From the NCBI GenBank assembly GCA_017562135.1, contig QEYB01000713.1:124001-188000 (forward strand): DNA of 64,000 nt, in the 5' to 3' direction. The DNA comes from Dipylidium caninum. Its lineage: Eukaryota > Platyhelminthes > Cestoda > Cyclophyllidea > Dipylidiidae. This document shows, in pieces, positions 27,801-35,536 of this stretch; within the stretch, counting starts at the first letter, position 1, and every line of letters starts with the position of its first letter. The notes under the pieces are model-generated. The model searched no databases and was not told the origin of the DNA. It was given only the letters and a program-made list of their open reading frames with translations. A program made the position numbers and the translations under genes.

Positions 27801-30800
27801 TGCAAATTGGTGTTGAAGTTCGGTGGCTCCCTTTTTCAAAAGAAATGCATAATCATGCCATTAGCGCATGTACACGCGTAGGCATGTACCAGAAGCAATA
27901 AGTGCCCTAGACCCGATTTTGTAGGATTACAACGAGGCACTCCCACTTCGGAGTTCCGTGTTAGGAATCGTTTTCGAATAAATTATTCTCTAATATCACG
28001 CACGACTACCAGTTTGTAGTGGTGTTTAGTTGAGTGATAGAAAGGCGACCTGATAAAAATGTGGCCTTGAAATGGCGCAAAAAAGAGTCTGAAGCGAAAA
28101 CGAGGTTCGCCTATCTTAGGCATTTTCTGCATAGGAGGTAGGACGGATAGTAGCCTTGGCACAGAGTGATAAGATTGTTTAAAATGATAGGAGTCTTTTC
28201 CTGTTTTTTTTAAAAAAGACGTGCACAAATTGTCTAGGCAGAACGCCTTGGGAAGGATAACACTTTCTTGAGTTGTCCTCCTCCCCCCTTCCACTCTTTA
28301 CTATCCTTAACATCCTCAAAGGCTTACGAGCACTAACATTATGAAAAGTGGGTAAAATCACAATTCGTCTCATCAGTCAAGCGGTAAATACTAGCAAATG
28401 TTCCCATAATTTTGTAAGAATACTTACGGGTCTCAACTTGGCCTTCTCCAGTTAGATTAAACGTGTGATAATCAGTGTGACCTTTGACAGTTTCACAGTG
28501 AAAAAATTGGCCAATTTTAGACCGTTGTACGATAACATAAAAAGCCTACTTTCTCACAAAAATAAGCAGCCAACTCGACAGAGAAAACGTATTTATGGAG
28601 TGAGATAGAGAAAAGAATGATCTGTGTAATTGTTTGTAGACATCCCAATGGACCGATTGAGCTTAGGGAAATTACCAGTGTCTCTTAAACTAATAAACCG
28701 TGTAATGCTACGTTGGATAAATCAAATCTTCTAACTTTATATACAAAATATGAAATACTTTTGGTCTAACATTCATGGACAAATGAATAAAGCAGATATA
28801 TGAAAGAGAACAAGGCGCAAAAAACGAGTCCCCTGAACCGTGGTGTGGAGAGCTAGAGGGTTGCCACCACTGGAGTTTAAGTGACTGACATGGCTGGGTG
28901 AGGAACCCCACCGGCAGAAAAGCCAACCTAATCGTCAAGTTAACGAAAGATGACAGAGATTAGCAAAAAACAACATGCGGTCAAAAGGACAGATTGACGA
29001 CTGGCGAAACGGATAGTTTAACACTCGTCAGCGATTGTTTTCGTAGACTAACCCTTTGATAGGACGATGTAATAAAGAACGAGAAACAAACATGGGAAGT
29101 AGAGTACATGGACAGAATAAATGACTGAGGCGATAAGCTGACAGGTGTCAACTAGACGTTTAAATCAAGCAGGCCACGGAGAATGACAAGAATCGACGCA
29201 AGATTTGTAACGATGAAAGATGAGCAGGTGATTAAAATAAAACAGTTATCAAGCAAACTCCAGAACCAAACAAATGACTCAGGACGGTAGGAATAAATGA
29301 AAAATTTAACTTATGAACTACAAGGAAGAAGAGGCATAACATCAACGAGCAAGGTAGATTATTCACTCACCGGCATCCAATCCGTTAGTGATAACCCACG
29401 CACCGGTGGTCTTGGCAGCCCTCAACAAGCCTCGCTTGACCACGGAACCCAGCTTGGCCTGAAGCGGCGCGTTGGCCAGACCCCCAAGTACCGAGATGAC
29501 CAGACTGGGCACACGCAGACGCCATTCGCGCAAAAGGAGTTGTACCACCGTCTCCGGTGGCGTCTCGTAGCTTATTCTCACATACTAAAACGTGGAGACA
29601 CAGGTGGGAAATATGAAAAATGGGAGGGTCATCGTACTCGGAGCTGCTTAATGCGCACTGGGCGACCAAAGAGACCATCTTCGCATACGTCGGTAAGGGG
29701 ACACCGCGTGTCCCGGCCAAACTACCGAACTCCCACAGTCCTACTTATCAGCATTGACGAATCCAGGACCATTTCAACACGTATAAAAGTCACTAAAAAG
29801 AGTCTATTGTCGACAAATTATTTCTACCACCCCTATATTGGAGGGATATTGAAAGTAGACTCAGTCCTGCAGTCGCATTCCATTCGGGTTATTCACGGGT
29901 AAATTTAGACGGTTCAAAACTTTATGAAAAGGTCTGTTCAAATCAGTTTACTCAAGGTCATACCCTTTTGTACCTTTCAACAAATTTCCTCATAAAAGTT
30001 AGGTGGCCTACGGAGGTGGACTTAACGCGTATACATTCATTCTATTGCCAGATCGGCGTGTCAACTCGTACAATTTCTACTTTATGACACAATTTATACA
30101 GATAAGAAAGAGAAAGAAGTGGACCAAACGCCGGCTAACTTAAGGGTGTCATAACTAAACGGTACACCGGCAGAGATCGGTTATGGACACGGAGTCTGCT
30201 TCAAACCTAATCTTACCCGCGTACTTTTCTTAGCAGGGGTTCACACTGTCTCCTTCGAGAGTGTGTCTTTGGTGTCTCCGTTACCACATTTGACTTATTT
30301 TCCTAATCCGACTGGTCATCACATTACTGAACGTCAAGCTTACACCCCCTTTTCTGCTTTCTTCCCCCCGTCGACACGTTGACGGGAGATATACTAGTTC
30401 GAAAAAAAATTCTAAAAGTTTTCAAGCATTTTTTGGTTCTGTAAGATTATGAAAGAGTCCATCTTTTGTCCCAATTTTTAATGTTTAAAATACAAGTAAA
30501 TCAACACCAAAATGAGAATGTTTAATAAATGAGTATTCGCAACTCAACCAAAGTATATATCACTTTGACATGTGATTAAACTGAACAAATATATCCGCTA
30601 GGCAAATTTTCAGACAACAATACTTTCACCTAGTAGATCTAAAGCTCCCGGAGCGCTTAAGGGACAGAAGACTCCACCTGATGCTGTTCAAGGGCAAACG
30701 ATATGTCCTCACGTGGAGTAGAAACCTACCCTGGCTTTGGTGGGATGAGGTCCGCCCTGAAATTCAACAGTACCGAAAGCGGTCGTGGGGACAGCACGAG

Positions 30801-30919
30801 TATGGCTTTTCACCTGCCATCGTTCGTTTTCCAAAATGTGGTGGGATAGTGAGGGACTCGCCTGTGCCTCCCTTATCACGTCAAGGTCATGTTCTTCCTG
30901 GAATCGGCCACAACCACAT
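472..30919 (-). CDS. TRPM: TRPM-family cation channel, about 24 exons (gene-level entry)
   Basis: This is a melastatin-type TRP channel, a tetrameric plasma-membrane cation channel. Assembled exons, 5' to 3' on the minus strand: 30919-30730, 29584-29371, 25798-25674, 25549-25363, 20099-19922, 18422-18299, 17832-17760, 17035-16956, 15318-15121, 12804-12469, 12130-12035, 11106-10644, 9595-9409, 8546-8271, 6412-6295, 5761-5437, 5354-5030, 4786-4655, 4070-3883, 3229-2979, 2799-2529, 2461-2230, 1449-1319, 829-472. They encode about 1,685 residues, in the normal range for TRPM. Each junction is AG/GT with matching phase once one surplus base is ignored in exons 11 and 12. Family signatures in order: SLOG-type N-terminal region ([17 protein letters not shown]), a RLEELY segment, LLTYELRN, S1-S6, pore [12 protein letters not shown] helix with RPLLPPP, and [14 protein letters not shown]. 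Not found: the first coding exon(s), one conserved segment between 15121 and 12804, and any kinase or Nudix domain. Confidence 0.93.
1319..1449 (-). CDS. TRPM: TRPM exon: [14 protein letters not shown] motif
   Basis: The acceptor is TTTAAAAGAG and the donor is AGTTCCAG|GTTAGT. Phase runs 0 to 2. The peptide [26 protein letters not shown] matches the strongly conserved post-TRP motif (KKLHDFEEQCVEEYFREK) of TRPM1/3/6/7-type channels. The exon is below usual ORF cut-offs. Confidence 0.93.
2230..2461 (-). CDS. TRPM: TRPM exon: Cys/Arg-rich cluster and poly-Ser tract
   Basis: The acceptor is CTCCTGTGTATAG and the donor is TCACAA|GTGGGT. Phase runs 2 to 0. The peptide starts [20 protein letters not shown] and continues very basic. 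It holds eight Cys in about 29 residues, then 17 consecutive Ser, then [18 protein letters not shown]. Other TRPMs have only a short CC/basic patch after the TRP helix. A second frame is also open but breaks phase. Confidence 0.82.
2529..2799 (-). CDS. TRPM: TRPM exon: S6 and TRP helix
   Basis: The acceptor is TTACATACTGTAG and the donor is TACCG|GTAGGT. Phase runs 1 to 2. It gives S6 ([20 protein letters not shown]) followed by the TRP helix ([12 protein letters not shown]) and [12 protein letters not shown], matching family WKFQRYxxIMxxHERPVLPPPLII. It ends in an aromatic/Cys patch (ACRSVY) at the membrane border. Confidence 0.96.
2979..3229 (-). CDS. TRPM: TRPM exon: S4, S5 and pore
   Basis: The acceptor is CATTTTCCACAG and the donor is GACC|GTAAGT. 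Phase runs 2 to 1. It gives [11 protein letters not shown] (S4 end, conserved Arg), [20 protein letters not shown] (S5), then [21 protein letters not shown] for the pore helix and filter. GEVYAxEID is the same string as in TRPM6/7, a divalent-permeable filter type. Confidence 0.96.
3883..4070 (-). CDS. TRPM: TRPM exon: S3 and start of S4
   Basis: The acceptor is TCCTTCAACCAG and the donor is TTTCTG|GTAGGT. Phase runs 0 to 2. The peptide reads [17 protein letters not shown], then [20 protein letters not shown] (S3) and [12 protein letters not shown] (start of S4). WN-x2-D at the head of S3 is the conserved family motif. Confidence 0.93.
4451..4465. repeat. (GT)n microsatellite in a TRPM intron
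   Basis: Seven and a half GT units lie between the S2 and S3 exons. Short, but a possible polymorphic marker. Confidence 0.8.
4655..4786 (-). CDS. TRPM: TRPM exon: S1 end and S2
   Basis: The acceptor is CTCCTCTGCCAG and the donor is AGGGAG|GTGAGT. The exon is 132 bases, phase 0 to 0. It gives [18 protein letters not shown] (S1) and [19 protein letters not shown] (S2). The S2 end resembles the YAIEKVRE of TRPM6/7. The acidic residue that forms the S2-S3 calcium site of TRPM2/4/5/8 (two before the Arg) is Lys here. Confidence 0.94.
5030..5354 (-). CDS. TRPM: TRPM exon: end of linker and first half of S1
   Basis: The acceptor is TTGTGTCCTAG and the donor is CATGTG|GTGAGT. Phase runs 2 to 0. 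A Gly/Pro/Thr-rich stretch of about 85 residues precedes [20 protein letters not shown], matching the family KKIYEFYxAPIVKFWFxT at the start of S1. Intron placement inside S1 is clean: the helix continues at ILYLIFML in the next exon. Confidence 0.93.
5437..5761 (-). CDS. TRPM: TRPM linker exon 4
   Basis: The acceptor is ATTCACTCACAAAG and the donor is TTTAAC|GTGAGC. The exon is 325 bases, phase 1 to 2, fitting exon 6412-6295 and the S1 exon. It encodes an acidic/basic stretch including [19 protein letters not shown] and [20 protein letters not shown], ending arginine- and proline-rich. No homology was recognised. A second acceptor (CACAACACAG) of another phase lies 18 bases upstream. Confidence 0.68.
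6295..6412 (-). CDS. TRPM: TRPM linker exon 3
   Basis: There is a strong acceptor (TTTTTTTTACAG) and a strong donor (CGTG|GTGAGC). Phase runs 0 to 1. It encodes [20 protein letters not shown] and a Ser-rich end. No homology is known. The phase fits both neighbours, which supports it as a genuine insert in the linker. Confidence 0.68.
8271..8546 (-). CDS. TRPM: TRPM linker exon 2
   Basis: The acceptor is TTATTTTGAAG and the probable donor is GCAGGG|GTGCGT. The exon is 276 bases, phase 0 to 0. It encodes [20 protein letters not shown] followed by a Pro/Thr/Ser-rich part ([18 protein letters not shown]) and two possible N-glycosylation sequons that are irrelevant if cytosolic. Inclusion rests on phase agreement, splice borders and position. 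Confidence 0.65.
9409..9595 (-). CDS. TRPM: TRPM linker exon 1
   Basis: The acceptor is TTTTTAAAAG and the donor is ACCTCAAAG|GTACGT. Phase runs 2 to 0, matching the exon before. It encodes a Ser/Thr/Pro-rich stretch ([20 protein letters not shown] ... [19 protein letters not shown]). No homology was recognised. It lies between the pre-S1 helix and S1, where TRPMs are variable. Likely disordered, with basic phospho-site-like SPRR. Confidence 0.7.
10644..11106 (-). CDS. TRPM: TRPM exon: LLTYEL block and pre-S1 helix, one surplus base, poly-Ser end
   Basis: The acceptor is TTCTATTTTAAG and the donor is CCAAG|GTGACT. The peptide contains [32 protein letters not shown] and [14 protein letters not shown], then, in the next frame, [19 protein letters not shown] and [11 protein letters not shown]. 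The family has FxxLAVELLxQ, LLTYELKNWSxSTCLxLA, CTQxLLxDMWxG, then a hydrophobic helix and LEFKxKxE. The change of frame falls at the six-base run 10876-10881; dropping one base joins the two parts and corrects exit phase to 2. The exon ends with 23 consecutive serines (10649-10717) encoded by mixed TCN codons, then Pro. Confidence 0.9.
12035..12130 (-). CDS. TRPM: TRPM exon with one surplus base (frame break)
   Basis: The acceptor is CACCTGTTGAAG and the donor is GAAGA|GTGAGT. Read with one A fewer in the run at 12120-12123, the exon gives [20 protein letters not shown] then [12 protein letters not shown]. It aligns without gaps to the family (K)ALVACKLYRSM. It then has 95 bases, which carries phase 0 to 2 as both neighbours need. 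As printed (96 bases) it runs into a stop. Either a homopolymer error in the assembly or a true disabling insertion. Confidence 0.85.
12469..12804 (-). CDS. TRPM: TRPM exon: homology region 4 with Ser/Thr/Gly-rich lead-in
   Basis: The acceptor is CATCTCTTTATAG and the donor is ATCGCCAAG|GTAATG. Phase runs 0 to 0. The first 70 or so residues are low-complexity Ser/Thr/Gly/Ala. The end reads [20 protein letters not shown] and SGEEAIAK, matching the family RFPYxELLxWAVLMxRQxMA and GEEAMAKAL. The lead-in sits where other TRPMs have a variable loop. Confidence 0.92.
12805..15120 (-). other. TRPM intron region missing one conserved exon
   Basis: TRPMs normally carry a segment with DIGxVIExLxGxxYRxxYTRxxFR between the RLEELY and (F)PYxELLxWA blocks. 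I could not find it in either frame set here, apart from the weak candidate at 13558-13668. The rest is AT-rich and shows no other gene. Confidence 0.45.
13558..13668 (-). CDS. Weak candidate TRPM exon, phase 0-0
   Basis: An open 111-base segment runs from GAATTCAAG to TCCGAG|GTGATC and keeps phase between exons 15121 and 12804. It would encode 37 residues ([19 protein letters not shown]...). The polypyrimidine tract is poor. A second frame here reads [15 protein letters not shown], which loosely recalls the conserved TRPM string (I)GxxYRxxYxRxxFR that is otherwise missing, but its phase does not fit. Confidence 0.2.
15121..15318 (-). CDS. TRPM: TRPM exon: homology region 3, LENAM...RLEELY
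   Basis: The acceptor is ACTAG|AAACCG and the donor is GATCG|GTAAGG. The exon is 198 bases, phase 0 to 0. It encodes [20 protein letters not shown] and [12 protein letters not shown]. Vertebrate family: LEQAMxDALVxDRVxFVKLLxENG and FLTxxRLEELYN. The match is close through RLEELY and looser afterwards. Confidence 0.94.
16045..16066. repeat. Poly-C run in a TRPM intron
   Basis: The sequence has nine C, one T, then eleven C in a row. A simple tract inside the intron between exons 17035 and 15318. Confidence 0.7.
16956..17035 (-). CDS. TRPM: TRPM exon: QLSL-AW block, tandem NAGNAG acceptor
   Basis: The peptide is [20 protein letters not shown] then VDVNDWS, matching family DQLxLxLAWxRVDIARxxIF. 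The donor is GACTGGTCG|GTGAGT. Phase runs 1 to 0. The acceptor region reads ACCAGCAG, so splicing could start at 17035 or 17038. The longer form adds one Ala before Asp. Confidence 0.92.
17760..17832 (-). CDS. TRPM: TRPM exon: short LSVFQMG exon
   Basis: The acceptor is CCAAAATTTTAG and the donor is CTTCAAG|GTAAGT. The exon is 73 bases and phase runs 0 to 1. It encodes [20 protein letters not shown] followed by ALLQ, matching the family (I)TVFRMGxEGxQDIDxAILTALLK. It is too short for usual ORF lists and was found by homology. Confidence 0.92.
18299..18422 (-). CDS. TRPM: TRPM exon: homology region 2
   Basis: The acceptor is CGTGTGCAACAG and the donor is GATCTT|GTGAGT. Phase runs 2 to 0. The peptide contains [15 protein letters not shown] and [14 protein letters not shown], matching family LREQLLVTIQKTF and (I)MECMKKKEL. 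Confidence 0.9.
19922..20099 (-). CDS. TRPM: TRPM exon: [12 protein letters not shown] block
   Basis: The acceptor is GTTCTTTACAG and the donor is GATGG|GTGAGT. Phase runs 1 to 2. The peptide contains [11 protein letters not shown] and [17 protein letters not shown], the most conserved part of the TRPM cytosolic region (GxPxVGLxxEGG, PVVxCDGSGRAxD). It ends HYAGPDG. Confidence 0.95.
20100..25362 (-). other. Large TRPM intron
   Basis: This 5.3 kb AT-rich stretch lies between two certain exons. Apart from the candidate exon at 22331-22444, and an out-of-phase exon-like stretch at about 22140-22196, no gene, RNA or mobile element was recognised. Confidence 0.6.
22331..22444 (-). CDS. Candidate extra TRPM exon, symmetric phase 1-1
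   Basis: A GC-rich, fully open 114-base segment runs from acceptor ATAGACAG to donor GATATGG|GTCAGT. It keeps frame between the flanking exons (exit 1, entry 1). It encodes 38 residues including [20 protein letters not shown], which look helical and charged. I know of no equivalent insert in vertebrate TRPMs at this place. It may be a cassette exon, or a chance open frame with good splice-like borders. Confidence 0.4.
25363..25549 (-). CDS. TRPM: TRPM exon: homology region 1-2, ADNGT motif
   Basis: The acceptor is CACCTGTCACAG and the favoured donor is CTTG|GTAGGT. Phase runs 0 to 1. The peptide contains [14 protein letters not shown] and [12 protein letters not shown], matching the family HFILADNGTxGKxxAExxLRRxLE block. 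A second donor of the same phase (ATTG|GTTTGC, 12 bases earlier) would give a protein four residues shorter. Confidence 0.93.
25674..25798 (-). CDS. TRPM: TRPM exon: homology region 1 core
   Basis: The acceptor is CCACTTAAAG and the donor is GTCGAT|GTGAGT. Phase runs 1 to 0. The peptide reads VTRHVGEAL followed by [12 protein letters not shown], the near-invariant TRPM string xxIGIAPWGxV, and ends LIGVD. The exon is markedly more GC-rich than the introns around it. Confidence 0.94.
25799..29370 (-). other. Large TRPM intron
   Basis: This 3.6 kb stretch between two homology-region-1 exons shows only short open frames without family resemblance. Nothing was recognised. Confidence 0.6.
29371..29584 (-). 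CDS. TRPM: TRPM exon: homology region 1
   Basis: The acceptor is CACGTTTTAG and the donor is GATGCCG|GTGAGT. Phase runs 0 to 1. The peptide reads [14 protein letters not shown], then LVISVLGGL, then [15 protein letters not shown]. This is the TRPM signature (V-R-x-SYDT, LxISVxGG, TTGAWI-TGG). It is part of the cytosolic SLOG/LSDAT-like fold. Other frames here are shadows of this one. Confidence 0.93.
30730..30919 (-). CDS. TRPM: TRPM exon: start of N-terminal homology region (CxCG motif)
   Basis: The acceptor is CCCTTTTGTAG and the donor is GCCAGG|GTAGGT. The exon enters at phase 2 and exits at phase 0. The peptide begins CGCGRF, matching the family CxCG(R) motif that opens TRPM homology region 1. 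It continues to [10 protein letters not shown], equivalent to the conserved (T)FGxIxFxxG block. It ends HPTKAR and joins the next exon at YVRISYET, exactly as in other TRPMs. Confidence 0.88.
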
Positions 30920-33900
30920 CTACAAAAGGGAAGGCAGGTCAAAAAAACTAGTTGCACAGCCACTAACGCTCGAAAAAGAAACCGAAATACACGATCAGCT
31001 AGTCACGGAAGCATAAATTCCATGTGAATAGAGAAAAGTACAGCTGAACGGGTACAGGAATTGGATGGATAAATGAATGGCCTGTCAAATTAGTGGGACG
31101 GACAATTTTGAAATGATTTAACGAACGGAGGACAGAGAAAGAACGCAATAGAGAAAAAATGATGTTTGTTCAAATGTTATTTTACTTCATCTTGAAATTA
31201 AGGCTAGAAACAATCAGACCTAACGGTTTTGACAAAACACCTCAACAACATTGCCGTTTCATGAGGCTAAAGTGTAATCGACAACCTCCATCTGTGTGTA
31301 GATAGGCTGTTCGGTGGAGAAAATTGTTATGCGTCCGACATCCATCTGAGCAAAGTATACAAAGGTGGCGCGATGCGAGACAAGTCCCCCTTCATGCAAG
31401 CCTCGTATAATTCCTATTCTACAAATTGCATGCTTGCAGACTATCCATTCGTTCTTCTCTCTTCCTCTTCAAGAGTACCTTCATTGCCAGTCAAAATTCT
31501 TATCTACTTGAAACAATGTCTCTGATTTATCACTGCCATTTCATAGTTTGAATACACTTACTGGTTCACTTTCGTCAAAAATCTTTCCTTAACTTAATTG
31601 GGGCTAGTTTGTGCTTCACGAGCGAAGAAATGGACTTCCTATTGCAGATCACAATTTTGGATAATCAAAGATGGTTTAGTGAATTGCTATCCCCAACCAA
31701 AGAGCTCCCCATAACTTCCCTAACGAAGACTCTAAGGAAAGAATGCTTTTCAACAGTATTCTTTCATTCCTGCAGTAACAAAGCGACACAAGCCTTATTA
31801 CTGCTAAATCGTCAAAGGATGTTCACCCTCCCCCCCGCCACCCCGAGCCGCGGGTCTCACCCCTTCGTGTTTCCATCCAACTCCCAAGTGTGAATGCATG
31901 CACATGCGTTGGCACGATCGCACTGACGTCGGTTAATTTGGCGTGCCAGGGAACTAGAATTTACACGTTCATGTAGAATATTTTTGTCACGTGCGTACCC
32001 GGTGTTTTTACCCCCCCTTCCCCCCAAGCAACACTATTTCGAGGGAGAAAGCCTTGATTTATAAGTCATCAACTTATGTAGCCGCCAGAACTCTCGTGAA
32101 GGTTGTTTTGCAACCTAAGGTGGACATATAGGGCAGACAATCTTCTTTCTTCCATTCATCAACTTGTGACATTAATTCGTCCATCACTAAAGAGTCTGCA
32201 TACGTTACTTCACCGTAATGATACAATACTGCCATGAAAATTGACAAGTCGTCCCCAGTCAAGCATGTGATTCGTTTAAAAGGGCTCCAGAAGTCGATTT
32301 ACCATTCTCTCAGAAGTCTGTCAGCCGTCCACTTTGTCAATCACCCAAACTATCGCATGCAATAACACCATTAAGATTTCACTTAAGGTAACATCCAAAA
32401 ATTACTCTAAGGTGAATAATATTAGGCCAGTAAAGATACAACAGTGAAGTTAGGTGCTAAGCTAAAATTCAAAAGAGATTTCCTTGTTTTCTTGATCAAA
32501 GGTTGAAAAAAAATGTCCATGCACACCCAGGTAATATGATTTATCATGACGCAGGTGAGGAAACAACTTACCGATCAGGATATTTAATAGAGGGAACGTA
32601 TTTGGCGCAATTGAGCTGGGTGATTTTCTGTTCAATCCACGTAGGCTGGAAGAGAAAGCCAGTGACGCTCTATAAGCATATCAAGTGGAAAGGTACCTGG
32701 TGCCAAAGTGACGGCGGTGAAGCAATCACTTGGCAACTCTGATGGACCGACGAAATAGTGCATACGAAAGGAAACGATTTAAAAATGTTAGCAGGGAAAG
32801 GGGTTCAACCATGCTGATTTTCTTGCCTCGCGGTAGCAGGTAAAGAATACATCTGTCAATTGCTCCATACCTCCATTTCAGATGCAAATTAAAGTGGCCT
32901 GAAGATTTTGAAGTTATGAAAAGGCATACAATCATCACATCGCGTGTTCCCACAACCAAACTTAATTATCTCAAACACCGGAGAGGGCATCTCCTTTCAC
33001 CATGCATTGGGGCTATAGGAAAAATTGAAAAGTTTATTCAGCCTCCTATCAAATTAGGCGCAAAAGTTACTCCGATAAGCGACCTTACACGGTGCGGGGG
33101 GGATTTGAGGGGACTAAGACAATGCCAATACGACGTGGACTGGGAAAGGATGCCCTATGGCGAGGAAAGTACTAGGAGTTGTAAAATTTAATGCGAAGTT
33201 GACTCGAATTTAAAGGAATGCTTAGTGTTCACGACTTCAAAAACCTATTTGCTGAACAAAACTACAAGCAGATAGGAGCTGAGGTGAAACACATAAAATT
33301 GCAAAACCAAGAAAAGAATAAAATAACACTACAAAATATGTAGTAACTAGGGATAGATTTAGTGAAGAAAGAATCAAAGTCTCCAGGGGACCGACCAAGC
33401 CCTTCCCCGTCCTCCCCCCTCCCCTTCAATGGATCGTCCGCAAGATAAACCTCTTACTCCACTGCAATCAAACCAGCCTAGTGACACAACTTCCCGCGTG
33501 ACACAAAATTCCATCTATTCTAGAGATAATCTACGTCTGTGGGTGGGAATCACTGCTCTTCCCCCGCCTCCCTCTCTACATCTACGCCAAGTAGTCGTCA
33601 CACGTACAGCAGACATTTGGGAAATGGAGGTAAAATAGGAAACGAGGTGACGGAGGCCTTTTTCTCATTAGAGACAACACCTACTGTTACGGCAGTAACG
33701 TTGTATATTTTTTGAGAAGTAATGGTAGATTGTCATAGTGTTTTCAGTCACCGAATAAAGTAAGCTAAGAACTTTCTGCGGTTATTTGCGCTTAAATGGA
33801 GATGGAAGTGGGGTGAAGGTGTTACATCGCCGCACAAATGAACTTCAGGAATGAGGAAAACAAATGTCTCGGGCCCAGTTTAGATCAAACGCCAAAAAAT

Positions 33901-35192
33901 AAAGTCTAATTACAAATATAACAAGTCTCTTAACAGCTGCTTTGACTGCTGGGAAATCCTTCACACTGGATACCAAGGGTTCATACTAATGAATGCTGTG
34001 AGGGTATTTTTTAGGGCGAGGAAGGACATGTCTAATTTGGATAGGCAAATATTTTGGCGAGAGTGAAGATTTTAACCACCTGAGCTTTGGTTAACTTTAC
34101 CCGGCTAAATGATGTCAAGGCTATGTAATTTAAATGTCGTCCAGATACATCTACCCCAATTTCCTTGGAACGGATACTCTATGCGACGAAAGAAACCACC
34201 ATAACTGAAGTATGAGAAGTCGGGGCACAAAAAAATTCCATGACTTAATAGGTGAAACCTATCACGGCAGGGTGGGCCCAGTGCAAAAAAGCATTAGAAT
34301 CGGGTGAGTTAACAGGATTATTAAAGTTCTCGTGGAAGGCAGGAGCAATTTACACACTTATTAATTGGGGAATATCGTCTGAAAATGAATTTCTATAAAA
34401 ACGACACACTTAATTTAATAATCAGGCTGATTGGAAGTAAACAAAACTAGATTTGAGTGACAGAAATACTGGAAAAGTCGGAAATCGTAAATAAAATTTT
34501 GAAGCTTTGAAAAATCCACGAGTAGATTGGACACGGATGACATTTCGCATAATTAGCCAACTTATCACCTACATTTTATTCGCCATGCCAGGATGGAATC
34601 TCGAATTCCTTGGCTTGATGGTGGCGTTTAGTGGGCACAAAAATTGTGCGGAGTTTCTCAATTCCCCTATTATTTGTCGGATTATGATTGGGAGGTCATG
34701 GCCTTCGGCCTTGTCTAAACTTCAGCAACAGTTCCCCCAAACTTGCGTGACAACCTCGGAAAACACTCAATACGATGAAGATTTACAGATTAAAAAGCAT
34801 ACAAACCTACATGAAATCCCTTCAGCACTACTCACTCCAGTATACTAGACGCAAGTAATGCAGGCTTCTTAACGACACTCCTTCCGAAAATGCATTTAAC
34901 TAGAGCCAAATTAGGCGGGATGACTCTAGTTTTGCTCCGCAGGAAATGGGAAAAAAGATTGCAATTGTGAATATTTAATCCGGTGCAAAGTTCAAAGACT
35001 AATTCCAAACTTTTGATCAGAGATTCGTCTGAGATTTTCTGGCTAATACACACGAGGTATTAGATTTTCAACGAGGGGTAGCACCACTATCAGAAGAAGC
35101 AACCAGTGGACAAACCTCCTGAAGTAAACCAGCCCATACATTGAAAATAGGGCAGATTGAGAGCGAACGAATGGCATATTCTATCTACTCAC
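30920..35192 (-). other. TRPM 5' region, missing N-terminal exon(s)
   Basis: At least one coding exon (exit phase 2, expected to carry the family Cys-rich segment before CxCG) should lie here or further upstream. I could not identify it. Short open frames at 32.1 and 34.5 kb have no TRPM signature. Confidence 0.4.
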
Positions 35193-35536
35193 CGGGACGA
35201 AGGTGGACTTGGAAGACGAAGAAGACGAAGAAGTCGATGACTTTGACGGGTGGTTAGACATCTTCCTCTTTCCACGATGATGACCGTGATGGTGATTGTG
35301 GTGGAGATAGACGGAGGGCAGCGTTGAATTCGGCAGGGCGGAATGGTGATGTTGATGACCGGGAACGACTCGAATCCGTGACTGTTTCTGCTTCTGAACC
35401 TCTGTTGACGAGGCGTCCACCACATCGCCAACTATTAGGGACTGTGTTGGTGCCATAACGATTAACGCCTGTTCAGTAAAGCGATAAGGCACGCAATTAG
35501 GCAAAATACCAGGGTCTGTCCAAGGAAAATTCACTC
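35193..35536 (-). CDS. Candidate 5' exon of the TRPM gene, histidine- and serine-rich
   Basis: An open frame runs from a TTGTTGTAG acceptor to a CCG|GTGAGT donor. It enters at phase 1 and exits at phase 0. It contains an in-frame ATG at 35456 and a His-rich stretch (HQHHHS, HHNHHHGHH), then a basic patch (RGKRK) and seven Ser before the donor. It lies upstream of the first certain TRPM exon on the same strand. No homology was recognised. It cannot join exon 30919 directly because that exon needs phase 2, so at least one exon in between is missing, or this belongs to another transcript. Confidence 0.4.

Noticed and set aside
472..30919. TRPM gene as a clear pseudogene
   Set aside because: Only two single-base homopolymer differences were found among 24 exons with intact motifs and splice sites. 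Sequence error is simpler, so I kept it as a probable functional gene.
32074..32262. Minus-strand frame with WKKEDC, loosely like the TRPM Cys-rich N-terminal segment
   Set aside because: No proper acceptor and donor in the needed phases, and the CxxC that should follow is absent.
35485..35494. TAAGGCACGC, matching the first ten bases of miR-124
   Set aside because: No complementary arm nearby, and it lies within the candidate exon. A ten-base match is expected by chance now and then in 64 kb.
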